Shown: positions 1 through 12,089, numbered from the stretch's first letter. The stretch: DNA of 64,000 bases from Typhlomys cinereus (GCA_023101885.1 JALPQD010000115.1:5820170-5884169); one strand, 5' to 3'. The notes: a model not told the origin generated them from the sequence alone. Numbers and translations: made by a program.

Positions 1-418
1 TGGCATAAGGGACATAATTTCACTGAAGGGATTCTTCAGGGAATTTTGCGCAGCCAGATCCATGCCCTCTTAGTGCCTGCCAACCTCACACAGAAATGCC
101 TGATTCTACTATATCACTACAATTTCTGAAAAAATGTGAAATGTTTAGCAACTTTCTTGTAATAAAGTAGATAGCTGAAAGATCATGAGTTGGGGTTAAA
201 AATGTAAATTAATCCATTTTATTAAATTGATCGGTTAACTATAATAATTCTAAAAGCAATGTCAGGAATGGCAGATCTCACTTTTGTTCAAATTCTTCTT
301 TTCTATTCGTTGACTTGGAGCACCTTGGTAAATATGTGACATGTTGCCATATATTTAGGATATTGTATAATACCTCTGTGGGTTTATGTGCCAGGACTCT
401 ATTAAAACTCAATGTCAA

Positions 419-621
419 GGGCTGGAGAGGTGGCTCAGGGGTTAAGCCTCCACCTTGCAGGCGGAAGGGCCCAAGTTCTGATCCTAGGCCCACGTATAGA
501 CACCAGGCGGAAGCTGGACGGCCTGCGTTTCTGGTCCTGGTAGGGCGGAGCCTGTGAATCCTGGGGCCGAGTAAACAAGGAGGTGGAGGCGTCCATGGTG
601 GTTCCCGAATTCGTCCATGGT

Positions 622-672
<51 letters not shown>

Positions 673-712
673 ACGCATACACGGACAATTGAATAAATAA
701 AAAAAATTTTTA
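419..712 (+). mobile_element. composite tRNA-derived SINE, full length
   Basis: The element starts with a Pol III-type head (GGCTGGAGAGGTGGCTCAGG). It contains a B-box-like segment, a CA repeat at about 626-677 and an A-rich tail. A perfect 15-bp target-site duplication, AAAACTCAATGTCAA, flanks it at 404-418 and 713-727. The same subfamily occurs at 31083-31358 and 43906-44155. The perfect duplication marks it as a young copy. Confidence 0.85.
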
Positions 713-882
713 AAAACTCAATGTCAAATTTGAGAAATAACTCTTCTTTGGTCAAAGCTATTTACAAAGGATGTTCGTGACTGGGACCCTGAAATTGAAA
801 TATGAAATGTTTGCCTTGAAAAAGAGAAAACAGAATCTCCAGCTTCTTATGTTTGTTTAACCCATGTGCTGTGATCAATGTG

Positions 883-1015
883 TGTTGCATCTTCAGTTAT
901 AAGGTCTTAGTGTTGGTTTCTGGAGGGCAACCAAGAGCAATGGCAAAAACTACTACAGAGAGGCCTTTGAGATCTCTCTGACCAACGACTTGTTAGGAGA
1001 GATCACAACCTGATA
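883..1015 (-). repeat. 5' segment of unclassified interspersed repeat 'X', inverted
   Basis: This segment matches, in reverse complement, the start of the repeat seen at 32020-32180 and 49110-49270. Shared words include the region around TTGCCATTGCT and GGTCAGAGAG. The next part of the same repeat follows in the opposite orientation from about 1555, so the copy looks 5'-inverted. Confidence 0.5.
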
Positions 1016-1129
1016 CTTGTTACATTGTGCAGTTTCCTATGGGTTCTAGGGCATTTTTCTTTTTTTGCCCTATCTTTTTCTCTGTGCATTCCCCTGATTA
1101 TGTTTTTTCTCACTGTTTCTTGTTTTGTT

Positions 1130-1389
1130 TTGTTTTGTGTGTATGTGTGTGTGTATTAGAGGGCATTGTGTGTCCTTATGGAGACCCAAGGGTAACTTCG
1201 AGAATCATCCTGGATTGCTTCTACCTCCTTTGTGCTTTATTCAGGGATTTCCCAGGCTCTGCCCACAGGGCTAGAAGTGCAGACTGCTGCCATTTCTGCC
1301 TGGGATTTTTACATGGTATCTCAGATCTGAACTCAGGACCTTCTGTTTTCAAGGCAGAGGCTTAAACCCTGAGCCATCGATCCAACCCT
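1130..1389 (-). mobile_element. composite SINE, older subfamily, minus orientation
   Basis: The reverse complement of a GGCTGGAGAGATGGCTCAG-type head ends near 1389 (TGAGCCATCGATCC...). Its tail is at the left, next to a TG/TTTTG-rich stretch. It has the middle segment found in the copies at 29775, 38324 and 55362. The copy is diverged and the left edge is approximate. Confidence 0.65.
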
Positions 1390-1554
1390 ATTATCATTGT
1401 TTTTTAAACAAAAATGTTTTTATATACTAATAATATAGGAGGTTTCTATTGTTTGCATCTTATAACCTTAGTGCTATTTGTTACTCCCTCAGCCCTTCCT
1501 GTACCTTACTTGCCTTATCTCCCCCCCTTTAAACATCCCCCTGTCTTATTCTAG

Positions 1555-2500
1555 ACAGCTTTCGTAGCACTATCCAAGCTGCTGGGGGAGAACAGCAATC
1601 AACAGTCTCATCAATCCATGACTGATGCTACAAACGTCAATACCAACTACACTGGTAAGAGGTGACCATCAAGTACAACAGTGGCATGAATGTCAAGAGA
1701 GCAACCTAGAACTTTCTGATTGGATTTAAGGCCACTTTTCAGCAGGGATCACATTCCTGGTACAAAATCTTATGAAAGAGGAGGCCCTAGAAGGGTTGCA
1801 AGTTATTAATATTTAGCTATGCAGACGCTACAATGTGCCTTCAAACATTTGTCATTATACCCATAGACCCGAGAAGCATTCAATACTCAATCTGAAAACT
1901 TTCTTTTCCAATGAAAACTAAAGCACAACTGGCCAAAGTGAAGAAAATAAGTGACTGTGGACTGCTGGGTCTTAAGTGGGGCATCTAAACTACCCCCAAC
2001 CCAAAGATCAGGGAACATTTTAGAAGAGAGGACAATAAAATTGTGAGAGCCTGACATGGAGTAAAAGCACCACTAGACATTATCTCCTGGACATGCATGA
2101 CAGAGCTTGGCACTGTGAATTCACTGCAGTTGCATACATGCATTTCCGCAAGACCTGTATGGAATTTGTTCTATTGACATTTCTGTATAAAAGAGGAAAG
2201 AAAGATCTTAAAAGGTTCCCAACCCCCTAGAAGACGGATGGGGGTTAAATGCTGATAGGGTGCGAGGGAAGAAACTCTCCTCACTGTATACCTACTGATA
2301 TATGATTCCAGCAAGTACTCACACACATGAAACTCAGTGTGCTACACATGTGAATAAACATGAAAAAAGGAGGGAGATTGACAGGGAAGAAGGATTGCAG
2401 TGGAAAAAGGAGAGAGGAAGGGATTAAGGATTAAAGTGTGAGATATCATAAATTCACTCTATTCATCTATGAAACAGTAAAAGAATAAAAGAGTTAAAAA
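1555..2500 (+). repeat. unclassified interspersed repeat 'X', 3' part
   Basis: This stretch is similar to 32270-33600 and 49330-49740. Shared landmarks are GTGACCACCA, a block around GATTGGATTTAAG, a block around ACTGTGGACTGCT, and a 3' end with ATTCATCTATGAAACA followed by an A-rich tail. A-rich tailing and an inverted 5' piece suggest a LINE-like element. No reading frame survives. Confidence 0.5.
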
Positions 2501-2523
2501 CATAAAAAATTCCCTCTTCCTCA

Positions 2524-2525
<2 letters not shown>

Positions 2526-2574
<49 letters not shown>
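2526..2574. repeat. (TG)n microsatellite
   Basis: This is a run of TG dinucleotides followed by an AG-rich stretch to about 2625. It is probably the expanded tail of the adjoining SINE. Confidence 0.9.
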
Positions 2575-2576
<2 letters not shown>

Positions 2577-2629
2577 AGAGAGAGAAAGAGAAGGGAGAGG
2601 GGGAAAAAGAGAGAGAGAGACAGAGACAG

Positions 2630-2910
2630 ATTAAGTCAGGGGACAGCTTCAAGCTTTGGTCCTAACTCACCTTCACCTTGTTTGAGACAGGGGCTCTTGT
2701 AAGTCTCAGCTGAGAATACTAAGACAGCTGTCTTCCAAGAGTCTGGGGAGTGTTGTATCTCCCCTCCCATCTCACTGTGGAAACGCTGGGACTGGAGACT
2801 GGCACTAATCAGTCTGTACATGGGTTCTGGGGATTCACACTCAGTTCCTCACACGTGTGCATGCAAGTGCTTCACAAACTGAGCCATCTCGCTGGGCCTG
2901 CCTTTTTCTT
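2630..2910 (-). mobile_element. B4-like SINE, minus orientation
   Basis: Its text resembles a reversed rodent B4: TTGAGACAGGGGCTC near 2681, a block around GCTGGGACTGGAG, and a terminal TGAGCCATCTCGCTGGGCCT near 2880-2898. It is strongly diverged. Confidence 0.5.
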
Positions 2911-3479
2911 TTTTAGGAAAACACTATATTAAAAAGTAATAGAAGCATGCAGAAACATCGCACCAAAATTTCAAGGGGCTCTGAATGCGAAGAACCCTTT
3001 AGGGACTACAATGGGCTGGATTGTGGGTGAACACCGGCACTTATAAAGGCGGTAAGGCAACACTGGGAATAAAAAAGGTATTCCACAACGGTCTTCTGAG
3101 GTGCAGTATTGCCAGCTCCCAAAAAGTCTGCAGGGGTCAGAATTAGACGGGGTCATAATGTACCTTCCTGATGTTAAACACTAGAGCTTTAGCTTTCCTC
3201 TCAATTAAGCATCTCCAGAAGGCCACGTTTTCAGTCTTGTGATGGAAAAGCTAACTCCATTCCACTAGTCACTTACTATGTGTTCTTGGGATAGTTACTT
3301 GAACTAGACTAGGCCACTGTCTCATAATTTTAAAGATGGGGTCGATACTGGAATTAAAATAAGAAGTGTGGTATGCAGTGCCCAACACAGCAGGTCTTGG
3401 TCTCTCTCTCTGTCTCTTGCTCGCTCGCTCTCTCGCTCTGAAAGCAGAAAGGATTCACATGTCTAAATATTGTCAGTAT

Positions 3480-5530
3480 TTCTGGAAGGTCTCACAGCAG
3501 AGCGCGGTTAGCAATAGGCAGTCCCAACCAGAACAGCCCGACCCCAGTCGGTTCCTATTGGTGGTCTCGGTGTTCCTTCTGGGCACAATCCCAGAGGGAG
3601 CTCCTGCTGCAAAACCAGCGTCGCCTGCCCCATCCATACACACGGCTCTACCGCTTCCAGCAAAAGCCTTGGGCGAAGACGGCCCCGTCCCTTCAGACTG
3701 GCACTTCTGAGCGTTAACCATCCTTCACTAGGGAAGGAAAAGACCATTTTCCTCTCAGGACATCTCCGCTGCTGGTGAAGCCCGGGGCTGCAGTTGTGTG
3801 GGTGCTTAAAGAGGGGAGGCTTGGTAGGCTAGGGACCCTTCAGCATGGCGACCTCCGGGTAGCTCTCCGCAGCGCGGGGGCCACCAGCCAGGAGGGACGG
3901 CCACCAGGCCGGGTGCAAAGGCAGGAAAGCGGCCTGAGCTCTGGGAACTCTCTCGGGCGGCACCTGCTACCCAGAGCACATCCTTCTACCCAGAGCACAC
4001 CCTTCTTCCTGGCTTTCCGTCTGCCGCGACACTCAGCCCCCGATCGGTGTGCTAAGGAAGGTGCGGGCCAGGGACTCCAGGGACCACCGGGAACCTGCCT
4101 GCTGCGGCGCCCACCCGCGCCGCCTGGAGGGGCCGGGGCAGCGCTGGGCGCAGATGGTGCTCGCAGCGACACGGGTGTCCCCACGCGGCCAGTCCCTCCT
4201 GGCTCAGCACAGCAACCCCAGCGCGAAGCTGCTGCCAACCTGCCGCCGCGAGCCCGGGCGGGGAAGGGGGTCTGTCCAGTTAGTCCCGAGCCTGGCGCGC
4301 CAGCCCCAACAAGCCTCAGTCCTCGGAGGCTGGGTGTGGTGAGGGGGGCTGCCGGGTACCGCACCTGGAGGCCAACAAAGCTCCCCGCGAGGGTCCGCAT
4401 CCGCTGTCCTCCGCACCTCTGCTGCTTCCCGCAGGTTCCCAGAGTTTTGTCCCTAGGTCAGCGGGACCCGCGGAGGGCAGCCGGCCTCCCCCACCCCCGA
4501 ACGCGGCGATTCGCGCAGGTGTGAGCACCTCGGAACAAAGCCCACGCCCAGCTGTGTCCGCGGGGACCCCGACGCGCGCGCGCCCCGCCCGACCCCGCTG
4601 CTCCTCCACTAGTCGGTACAGCGGCGTGACACTCGGCGCCCTCCGAGTCCCGGCCCCGGAAACCTCGGTGCGAGTCCCCGCAGCCTCTGATGACCATCTG
4701 CTCTCGGGCGGATAGCCAGACGGGCTTCCCGGAAAGCGTGGGGCGCGGGCGCCAAGGAAGAAGTTGCCCCGGGACTGGAGGGGGCGGCGGGCGCCGGGGC
4801 ACCGCACCCGGCGCTGCTGGGCAGGGGCCGTGCTTTCCCCCGCGCCTTTGCGCCTTCTCCGGGTGGCGCGGGCGGCTCTGTCAAAGGCCTGTGACGGCGA
4901 AGGAAGTGGCGAGCTAACGCCGCCGAGGTCCCGGGGACCACGTAGCAGCCTCCCGCGCCCTCCTCCGATCCGGCAGCGTCCCCGGCTCAGGACCGGGGGT
5001 CACCGCCGGACGCGCACACAGCTACTCACGTTCTCGCGCCGCGCCCACCGCTCCGCCTGGGAGCGGCTGCCCAGGACCCCGAAGCACAGCTGTCGTGCGC
5101 GATTCCCGAAGCCGTCGCCTGGAGCTGCCCCAGCCCGGCCGCTCCTGCGCGCTTCCTCGCGCCGCCCGCGCGTCTGAGGCTCCGTCTGCCGCGCGCGGCC
5201 GCGGGCGACCCAGGCACGGCGCGCGCCCCCGTGTTCCCCGCTCCCCAAGCCGCCCCTCCCGGCTGGGCGCCGCGGCCGCGCGCACCCACCCCCGCCCCGG
5301 CGGCCCCCGCCCCTCCCCCTCGCTGCGCGCCCCTCCCTCTCCACGCTGTCCCCAGGCCAGTGGGCGCGGCGTCCACCGGCTCTGGGACTGGGTGGCCCCG
5401 CACCTGAGCGCTCGCGCCACCACCGACCCTCCCTCCCTCCTATGCCTGCGTGTGCGGCTGGTGTGCGGCGGTGGCCCAGTGGGGGCGAGGAGAGAAGGGA
5501 AGAAACCTCCAGGGACCAGGATGACTCGGA
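3480..5530 (-). promoter_or_regulatory. Nrcam: 2-kb CpG island, probable Nrcam promoter
   Basis: GC content and CpG density rise sharply from about 3500 and peak at 4050-5420. There are many GC-box-like GGGCGG/CCGCCC motifs and no TATA box that I can see. The long open frames in both directions here have no domain content and are expected in GC-rich DNA. A minus-strand donor lies inside at 5029. The identity of the gene rests on synteny with Pnpla8, not on sequence recognised here. Confidence 0.6.
5030..5340 (-). other. Nrcam: candidate Nrcam non-coding exon 1
   Basis: On the minus strand the sequence GAGAAC|GTGAGTAG places a strong 5' splice donor at 5029-5028, so an exon would end at 5030. 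The transcription start is unknown. The upper edge is set only to the most GC-rich block. Nrcam encodes a neuronal L1-family cell adhesion protein, and its first exon is untranslated in other mammals. No coding sequence is claimed. Confidence 0.4.
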
Positions 5531-6131
5531 TGAGTCTATAGAACATGTTCTAGGAAAAAATTTTAAAACGAAGGTGGCTTTTAAATACCAGTATAACTAG
5601 ATTTAGGTTTGTCTCCCTCTTCTCCTCGTGCTCCCCTCTTCCTCCTCCTTTTCAAGCATTTGGTGTCTTCGAAACACTCCAACTGGGATGGTTGGGATCG
5701 GATGGATATTGTTTTATGTTTTCTTAACCGTTATTTTCGCATGTGTCAGCGGAAGGGTGCTTTAGCGACATGCAGAGGTTATTTACAGTAGGATTGGTTG
5801 TCTGAAGTGGTTGAAATTTGCTTTTTAGATTTGGGAGTATCATAGAGACTTTTGCGCAATGCAAAATGAAAAACAAGATTGCGTGCACTGGAGTCAACAT
5901 ACCATAGGTTGCTCGCTTGAGGCCCCAGGAGCCGACCCTGTAGCATCCAGCCAGAAGATACCTAGATCCTTTAAGGTCTGGGTGGGCTGTTCCCTAAACC
6001 GTTAAAATCCGCAGAGTGATGTCCATCCTGAACATGTAAGCTCTCTGGAGCCCCACTTTCAGCTCTCTAAGATAGAGATGGATGGATGGATGGATGGATG
6101 GATGGATGGATGGATGGATGGATGGATGGTG

Positions 6132-6186
<55 letters not shown>

Positions 6187-7490
6187 GATAGATAGATTGA
6201 TTGATTTGGAGCCTCTCATCAGCCTCCTCCTCCAGCATCAAGGAAACGGGTGCCAGGGAAGGATTCAGAAAGAGACAAGGATCTGGGTCATTCTCCAGGG
6301 CACTGATAGTTCCCCTGCCCTACTGCAACTTCATCTGGAACTTAAGATTCACCCTTGAGCAGTCTGCAAGCAAGCACTCTTCTCTTTTTCCTTCTCCTAT
6401 CAGACACATAGCACTTCCTTCACATCCAGAAACAGAATTAAGATCTCTGACCTCTAAGTCCTTGCTCAAGCCACTTCCAGAGTCCTCTGACCCTTTTAAC
6501 CCTGATCCTCACTGCCAGACTTGCATGAGTATTCACACCTCTTGAGTCATTGTTCAATGTTCCCTCTGAAATACCTCTCTGAAAGAGAAGGAAAAAGGAG
6601 AAAGGAAGAGGAAGGAAGGGAAAAAAAGAGAGAAAGAAAGCGAGGGAAGGAAGAAAGGATTGCACAGTACTTCTACTTAAATATCTAGATCAATTTCTTT
6701 CACTTATAAAGTACATCCCAAGTCTACTGTGTATTTTACACTAACACTTCCCGATCCTCCAGTATTTCCCTAAATGTACACCTCTGCATGTTCTTTTATC
6801 TCTTTCTCATCTAGCAAACTCATCCTTCAGAACCTTGACTCAGATGTTTGGCCTTCTGTGAGTTGGTCCCTATACCCCTGCATGTTTTGTCAGACAGTGC
6901 TTGGTAACATTAATGATCTGATTCACATCTGGCTCCAAAATGTCCCTTCTTTGGGCCCAAGTTTCTTTATTTATTTTTGTTTGACTTAGTTTCCCATTGA
7001 TATAAATGAAGCCACGAATTAACTATAATAACTGGCATTACTTCTCCATCCCCCCTTCATGTGAAGGGATTTGGAGGCCTCAATCCCATGCCCTCCCATT
7101 CCTCCAAATAGCTGTCCTTGGGGCGGGGGCATTCTCTCTATAATCCTGCTCTCTGCTCTGGTGCCCCCAAAACTGCACCTTCATCTCAGGAACTGTAGTT
7201 GGACTCCTAGGGCTGTATTTTCACCTGGGAACACCTGACCTCGTTCTTTGAATCCCACCAACAAACCTGTGAGGTAGAAACATTCCAGGCTCCTCTCTTC
7301 AGTTCTTGGCCTGGTTCTGTGCAATTGTCACCTGGGTGCTAAAGTCATTTGACTTAACTGAAGTCATTCACCCTAACTCCTTCTACCTGCTCTTGGAATT
7401 ATTCTCTTTGTAGGCCCACGTGCTGGTCTGTGAAACCAGTTGGGATACATAGAATGAGGTTCTAGTGAGGTCCAGTCGATCCTCTGAGAC
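5531..7490. other. intergenic stretch, no gene seen
   Basis: This is unique-looking DNA between the CpG island and a MaLR-like LTR. Apart from the GGAT/GATA microsatellite at 6078-6190 and a purine-rich patch at 6580-6660, I see no coding exon, RNA gene or clear repeat. Confidence 0.6.
6078..6190. repeat. compound (GGAT)n-(GATA)n microsatellite
   Basis: About 13 copies of GGAT at 6078-6131 pass directly into about 14 copies of GATA at 6132-6190. The array is almost uninterrupted. Confidence 0.95.
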
Positions 7491-7559
7491 CACAGGATAC
7501 AGAGCTGCTCAGGGCTTATGAATCTCAAGCAAGTCACAGGTTCTGTTGGCAAAGTTGTT

Positions 7560-7930
7560 CTCCTGTGTAAAGTTAGCTGTGGGTGTCAACTCCACAACTA
7601 AAAGCTTCAGTTCTGAACACAGCTTGCAAACAATAAGCAGTTGATTTAAGCCCAGAGCAGGAGATTGTCTAATGAATGAGGAAAAACTTAGCTCGCAGTG
7701 GATGGGACTTTTCCCTGGCCCGGGATAACACAGAGGGAGCTGACTCAGAAAATCTGGTATTCTTCAGCCTGCTTGAACAAACATGCATCTGTAAGGTGAG
7801 GTTTGCCTCTCTCTCAGCAATCCTGTGGGTATAGTGTGGCCAGTTCCCTTGACTCCTGGTGCTGGTAAACTCTTTTGCCAAGATCAACTAAAAAAATGTA
7901 AATGAACAACTGTAAACCAGGATAAACCCT
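7560..7930 (+). mobile_element. MaLR-like LTR, diverged
   Basis: It shares the family's core words with the well-bounded copy at 47751-48160: AGCAGTTGATTTAAGCCCAG, TGTGGCCAGTTCCCT, and a block before AAACCC. The ends are too diverged to call. Confidence 0.55.
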
Positions 7931-9540
7931 TTGTTCCCCGGTGCAGGTAAACTGCAACATCTTGTCTACAGATACAAGAACATTAATGCACAGGACTGCG
8001 GGAAAGTCAATTTAAAGCATTGGGCAGTATTCAGGACTTAGTAAATGCTCAACAATTCTAACTGAACAGTAAGTGTTTGATGTTTATTAAATGAATGCAT
8101 GCTTCAGTGCAAAGGGACAGGAAAGGAAAATCATCTGGAGAGAACTGGAGCCATATTACAGCACGAAATTAAATAAATGTTTATACCTTATAATAATATA
8201 AAGTGTTAAAGTTGTAATTTTCACTTTGTTGTTTCGGCTGCATTGGAGCCATTCATTGCTGGGGATTAATCTCCTGGGAGGATGAGCAACAGGGAGAATC
8301 AAATAGCTACAGCCCAAAAAGCTGCAATGAAGGGGGTGGGGGATGGAAGAAGGAGCTGAAAAGGATTAGGAGATGACTGGAGAGGCAGAGGGGCTTTCTA
8401 AAGCAGTCTGTCTGCTTTGCCTGGTGACACAGCAGGCATTCTGATGTGGCTGCAGATTGCCGACCGCTGTGCATAATCTACTTCCTGTTTTTCCTCTCCC
8501 TGCCCTATGCCCTTATACCCACCTCAAGCTTCACTCCACCTTCAGCGCAAGCGAGGACTGGGACCAAAGAGAATCTGTTGTCTGTATCACTCAGAAACAA
8601 CAGAATTGCATGAGCCCACTGTGGTTGTGAGTGCTTTGCATGGATTAAATCATATTGTCTGCTGTCAGTTCTACACGCTGTGTGTTATCCCCTTCCTTTC
8701 AGAACACGAGGGAGGTATCTTCTTCAGAGGTCACACAGCCAGCAGCAGACATGGGGTCAAGCCTGATTCCTGAGCTCACAATTAACTACTGTGCCATGCT
8801 GTCAGTGATGCACATTAAAAGTTTAATTGCTTGTATTGATGGATGCTTCAGACTGTTCCCTTATTCAAACAGCTAAGGAAAGTCATGGAGCCCCCCAGTG
8901 GTACCTACGTGAAAAGACTTCAGCCACTCTTTTCCCCATCGGTTTTTCTAGATTTCTACCTCTTTAAAATAAAATAAAATAAAATAAAATAACTCTTTCT
9001 TCCTTTGCTTTACTTCTCATCCACGTTTTTTGTAAAACCTCCTCTGAGAGAAGGCAGTGCACTTGACTCTTCCTAAAGTCTCAAGTTCTCAGAAACCTAG
9101 CATGCACTCAACCATGCTAGTAAAGACCTTTGTCTCTGTCAACATGTAACTTCCTCTCTCCATCTGTTCCAGTGCTGTGACATGAAAGACTGACACTACA
9201 TGGACATGGGCGTGTGTTCCTAACTGTGATTCTGTAGGATTCTGGTGATAACCAACGCCTTTCTTTCACTCTCCTCGTAAAACTCAGATGAAAAATTTAG
9301 AGTTCAGAAAGATCAAGTCTTGAAGAAGATGTTTCTATAGCATCACAAAGTGCATCATTATCTTAAGATTCTAAGTTGGCTGGCATACATTAGAGTTCTG
9401 ACAGATGTGCCCGAAGTAGTCATCTTTTGAAATGGCATTATAATCCACTATTGACAAAAAGCATGAATGCTATGTTGGAGAACTCAGCCTCCCAGGTGGT
9501 TAGCATTGGTCACCTTCCTGTGCATTCACACCTCGTGCAA
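7931..9540. other. intergenic stretch, possible conserved element
   Basis: No gene is seen. A pentameric (AAAAT)n run lies at 8967-8993. The segment 8160-8480 is free of recognisable repeats and includes an AT-rich block and a palindromic GATTAATC core near 8265. It could be a conserved non-coding element, but nothing here proves that. Confidence 0.4.
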
Positions 9541-9554
9541 TTCCCTCCCCATGA

Positions 9555-9880
9555 GTCGCTTTCTGTCACTATAACAAATACCTAAAATAGCCAGCTTGTG
9601 AGAGAAACCATTTATATTGGCTCACAATCTCAGAGGACTCAGTACCTGACCTCTATTGATTTTTAGATGCATAGTAGGACAGCACATCATGGCAGGAGTG
9701 TGGTACAGCAAAATTGATCACTTCTTAACCAGAGGGAAAAGCAGAAGGGAAGCAGTTGAATTTGACAATCCCTTTCAAGGATACACCTCCAACGACTGCA
9801 GACCTTTCCCACTCTGAAAGGTTCTGCCACATCTTAGCAACAGCACCAAGCTGAGAGCTAAGTCTTTAACACAGGCCTCT
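9555..9880 (-). repeat. rodent interspersed repeat, probable LTR-like, diverged
   Basis: The text resembles copies at 23270-23560 and 32515-32880: a start near ACTATAACAAATACCT, a block around ACATCATGGCAGGAGTG, and an AATCCCTTTCAAGGA block. The class is uncertain. Confidence 0.45.
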
Positions 9881-10294
9881 GGGAACATTTAGACCTAATG
9901 TGCAGCAGTACATAGCTTAAACCTGGTGATGTACTTTTACCATACAGATTCACCCAAAACAGTGGGGCGTCACTCCTGACATTAGGTTTACAAGAGTGCC
10001 CTGATTCTTGTCCTGTCTCATTCTTTTGCTCTCTTGCTCTGAGGGGCACCAGTTGCCATGTGCTTGGTGCCCTATTGAGAGGCTCATGTAGCAAGGAACT
10101 GAGGGAAACTCCCAGTCGATGAGAAACTGAGACCCTTGTAGCCAGACTGGAGCTGAATCAAATGAGTGAAACAAGGTTTGAAATGGTTTCAGTTCAAGCT
10201 GACTTTTTGGTTACAGCTTGATAGGAGAACCCGAGCTGCTTGGCTCAGTGAACCTGCAGACACTGAGTGAGAAGAAATATTTCGACTATCAGGC

Positions 10295-10669
10295 TGCTGG
10301 TGCCATTTGCCTGCATGTTGCCAATAAATTCACAACCAAAGTGCTTAGGGGAATAAGGAAGGTTTTATTCTTTCTTACAATTTTTGCCTACAGTTCTTAG
10401 TAGGAAAGCTCATACCAACACCAAAAGCAGAGGAAAATGGCCACATTCCATCCACTGGGATTGTTGGGAGAGAGGCAACCCTCACCTGCCAAAGTATGCT
10501 GAAAAATACCAACTGTCTCATCTAGTTCCACCCACTATGGACTGGATCTTCCCACATCAATTAGACGCCCTCTGCAATCTCGCTCAAAGACTTGCCTTAA
10601 TTAATTCTTCACAAATGTGCCCAGGACTACCCTTCAATTGTCAAGCTCACACCCCTATATCTAATAGCA
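10295..10669 (-). mobile_element. MaLR-like solo LTR
   Basis: It is homologous to 39186-39607 in the same orientation. It starts TGCTGGTGCC and ends AATAGCA. The flanking 5-mers CAGGC (10290-10294) and CAGCT (10670-10674) could be a decayed 5-bp duplication. Confidence 0.6.
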
Positions 10670-10699
10670 CAGCTGCTAAGTTCATCACTGACACACTTC

Positions 10700-12073
10700 C
10701 TTAAGAGCATGTCAGTGATGTAGTTTTTTATCAGACCACCCAAATAAAATCTATTTTCTAGATAGGAAAGGGACAAAACTGACCAATTGCCAGTGTCATA
10801 ACATGTCATAAGTATAGTACTATCTGGATAAAGAAGCTTTGTCTGGCAGATGGAACATCCATATGGTTTATCCTAAGTCAGCCAGAGCAGGACCTACCCC
10901 TACACAGAGTCACACTTAGCTTCTCATAGCCAAGTCCAGACATCCACCGTTCCCACCCAGAGCTGTGCCTTTCTCTTCTTGGCTGCCAGCCATGGGCTCA
11001 GCTGGCTCACAGTTCTTAAAGACTCTTAGTGGGTGGTGGATAATAATGGGGCACACAGTTATCTGTTCATAACATATATGCAATAATGGGATGTACAGTT
11101 TCCTAGTCATCTGACCAGTGAACAATGGAGCATTTCCACAGATGCAATGCACCAGTTGCTCTCCTATGACCTCCTTGCCATCTGCCGCACGACCACGGAA
11201 TTCTGTGTTCTAGTCTGGTGCCATTTGGGCACATGTCAAACAGAAGCCTGGAATCTGAAACCCATTCCTTGCTTGGTGCTTAGCAACACAGGGTTACTAC
11301 ACCTATCTGAAGGAAGTAATGTGCTAGCAAGCAGAGGAAAATGTGATCTTTCGAGGCTACCATATGTAGATTTCTTCTCTTGGAGCCTGAGAGTCAGCAT
11401 TGTCTTCAATTTGGCTCAAACCTCCCCCCCCACACACACACACGCACACGCACACCCAACCCTTGGAAGTTGGAAAGGAGGTTTTTAATGAAAATAAGCA
11501 TGCTCCTACAGACAACTTCTCCATCTGGCCTACATTTTCTATTTCCAGGAATGTATGACAGTTCTGCCAAATGGATTTAAGACTAGCCAAGGTCACTGTG
11601 CAATCAACCATGGCAGATGGGGTCATCTAGAACAGGGCAGTGCAGCTTGGAAAAGCAGAAATGCTGAGAGCTACTATTGATATAAGCCCTTCATTGCTGG
11701 CTCAAGGGAAGAGATGACAGGGACAATGAAGATAAATTTGCTGGGTAAAAAAGAAAGTGTGCCACATACAAGGTTTTGGGGTCTAAATGAAACTGCATTC
11801 TCATATTTGTTTTGATACAGTTAAGAAAACAAAAGCCATAGATTAATGTACACTGACACAGTACCTCCATTTATATTTTAAGTTATTTTATTTTTCTAGT
11901 TGTATAAGCATATTGAGTATTTATCCTGCTTTCCTCCATCCTCCCTCCCACCCATTTCTCCCTTTCCCTTCCTTCTTCAATCGATACACTCCCTCTCACC
12001 TATATTTTCTTTTAAGTTTTGATTTAAATTTTATTTCAAGCTCTTTTCAATCAGTTTGTAAAATGTTCAACAT
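10700..12073. other. intergenic stretch, no gene seen
   Basis: No exon, RNA gene or well-preserved repeat is recognised. A short CA-rich run lies at 11428-11456. Confidence 0.55.
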
Positions 12074-12089
12074 GAAACATACCAACTTA

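Larger units (their letters stand above)
1..5029 (-). other. Nrcam: probable Nrcam intron 1 (3' part not in window)
   Basis: No coding exon is visible here. The assignment is inferred from position: in mammals Nrcam follows Pnpla8 on the same strand and starts with an untranslated CpG-island exon and a very long first intron. The stretch holds SINEs, an unclassified repeat and a TG microsatellite, listed separately. I see nothing else in 2940-3480. Confidence 0.45.

Noticed and set aside
435..755. Val/Cys-repeat frames near 484-755 and 31124-31381
   Set aside because: These are translations of the CA/TG run in SINEs, not genes.
3775..4524. 249-aa plus-strand frame in the left CpG island
   Set aside because: Pro/Arg/Ala-rich composition and equally long frames on the other strand are expected in GC-rich DNA. 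No homology is recognised.
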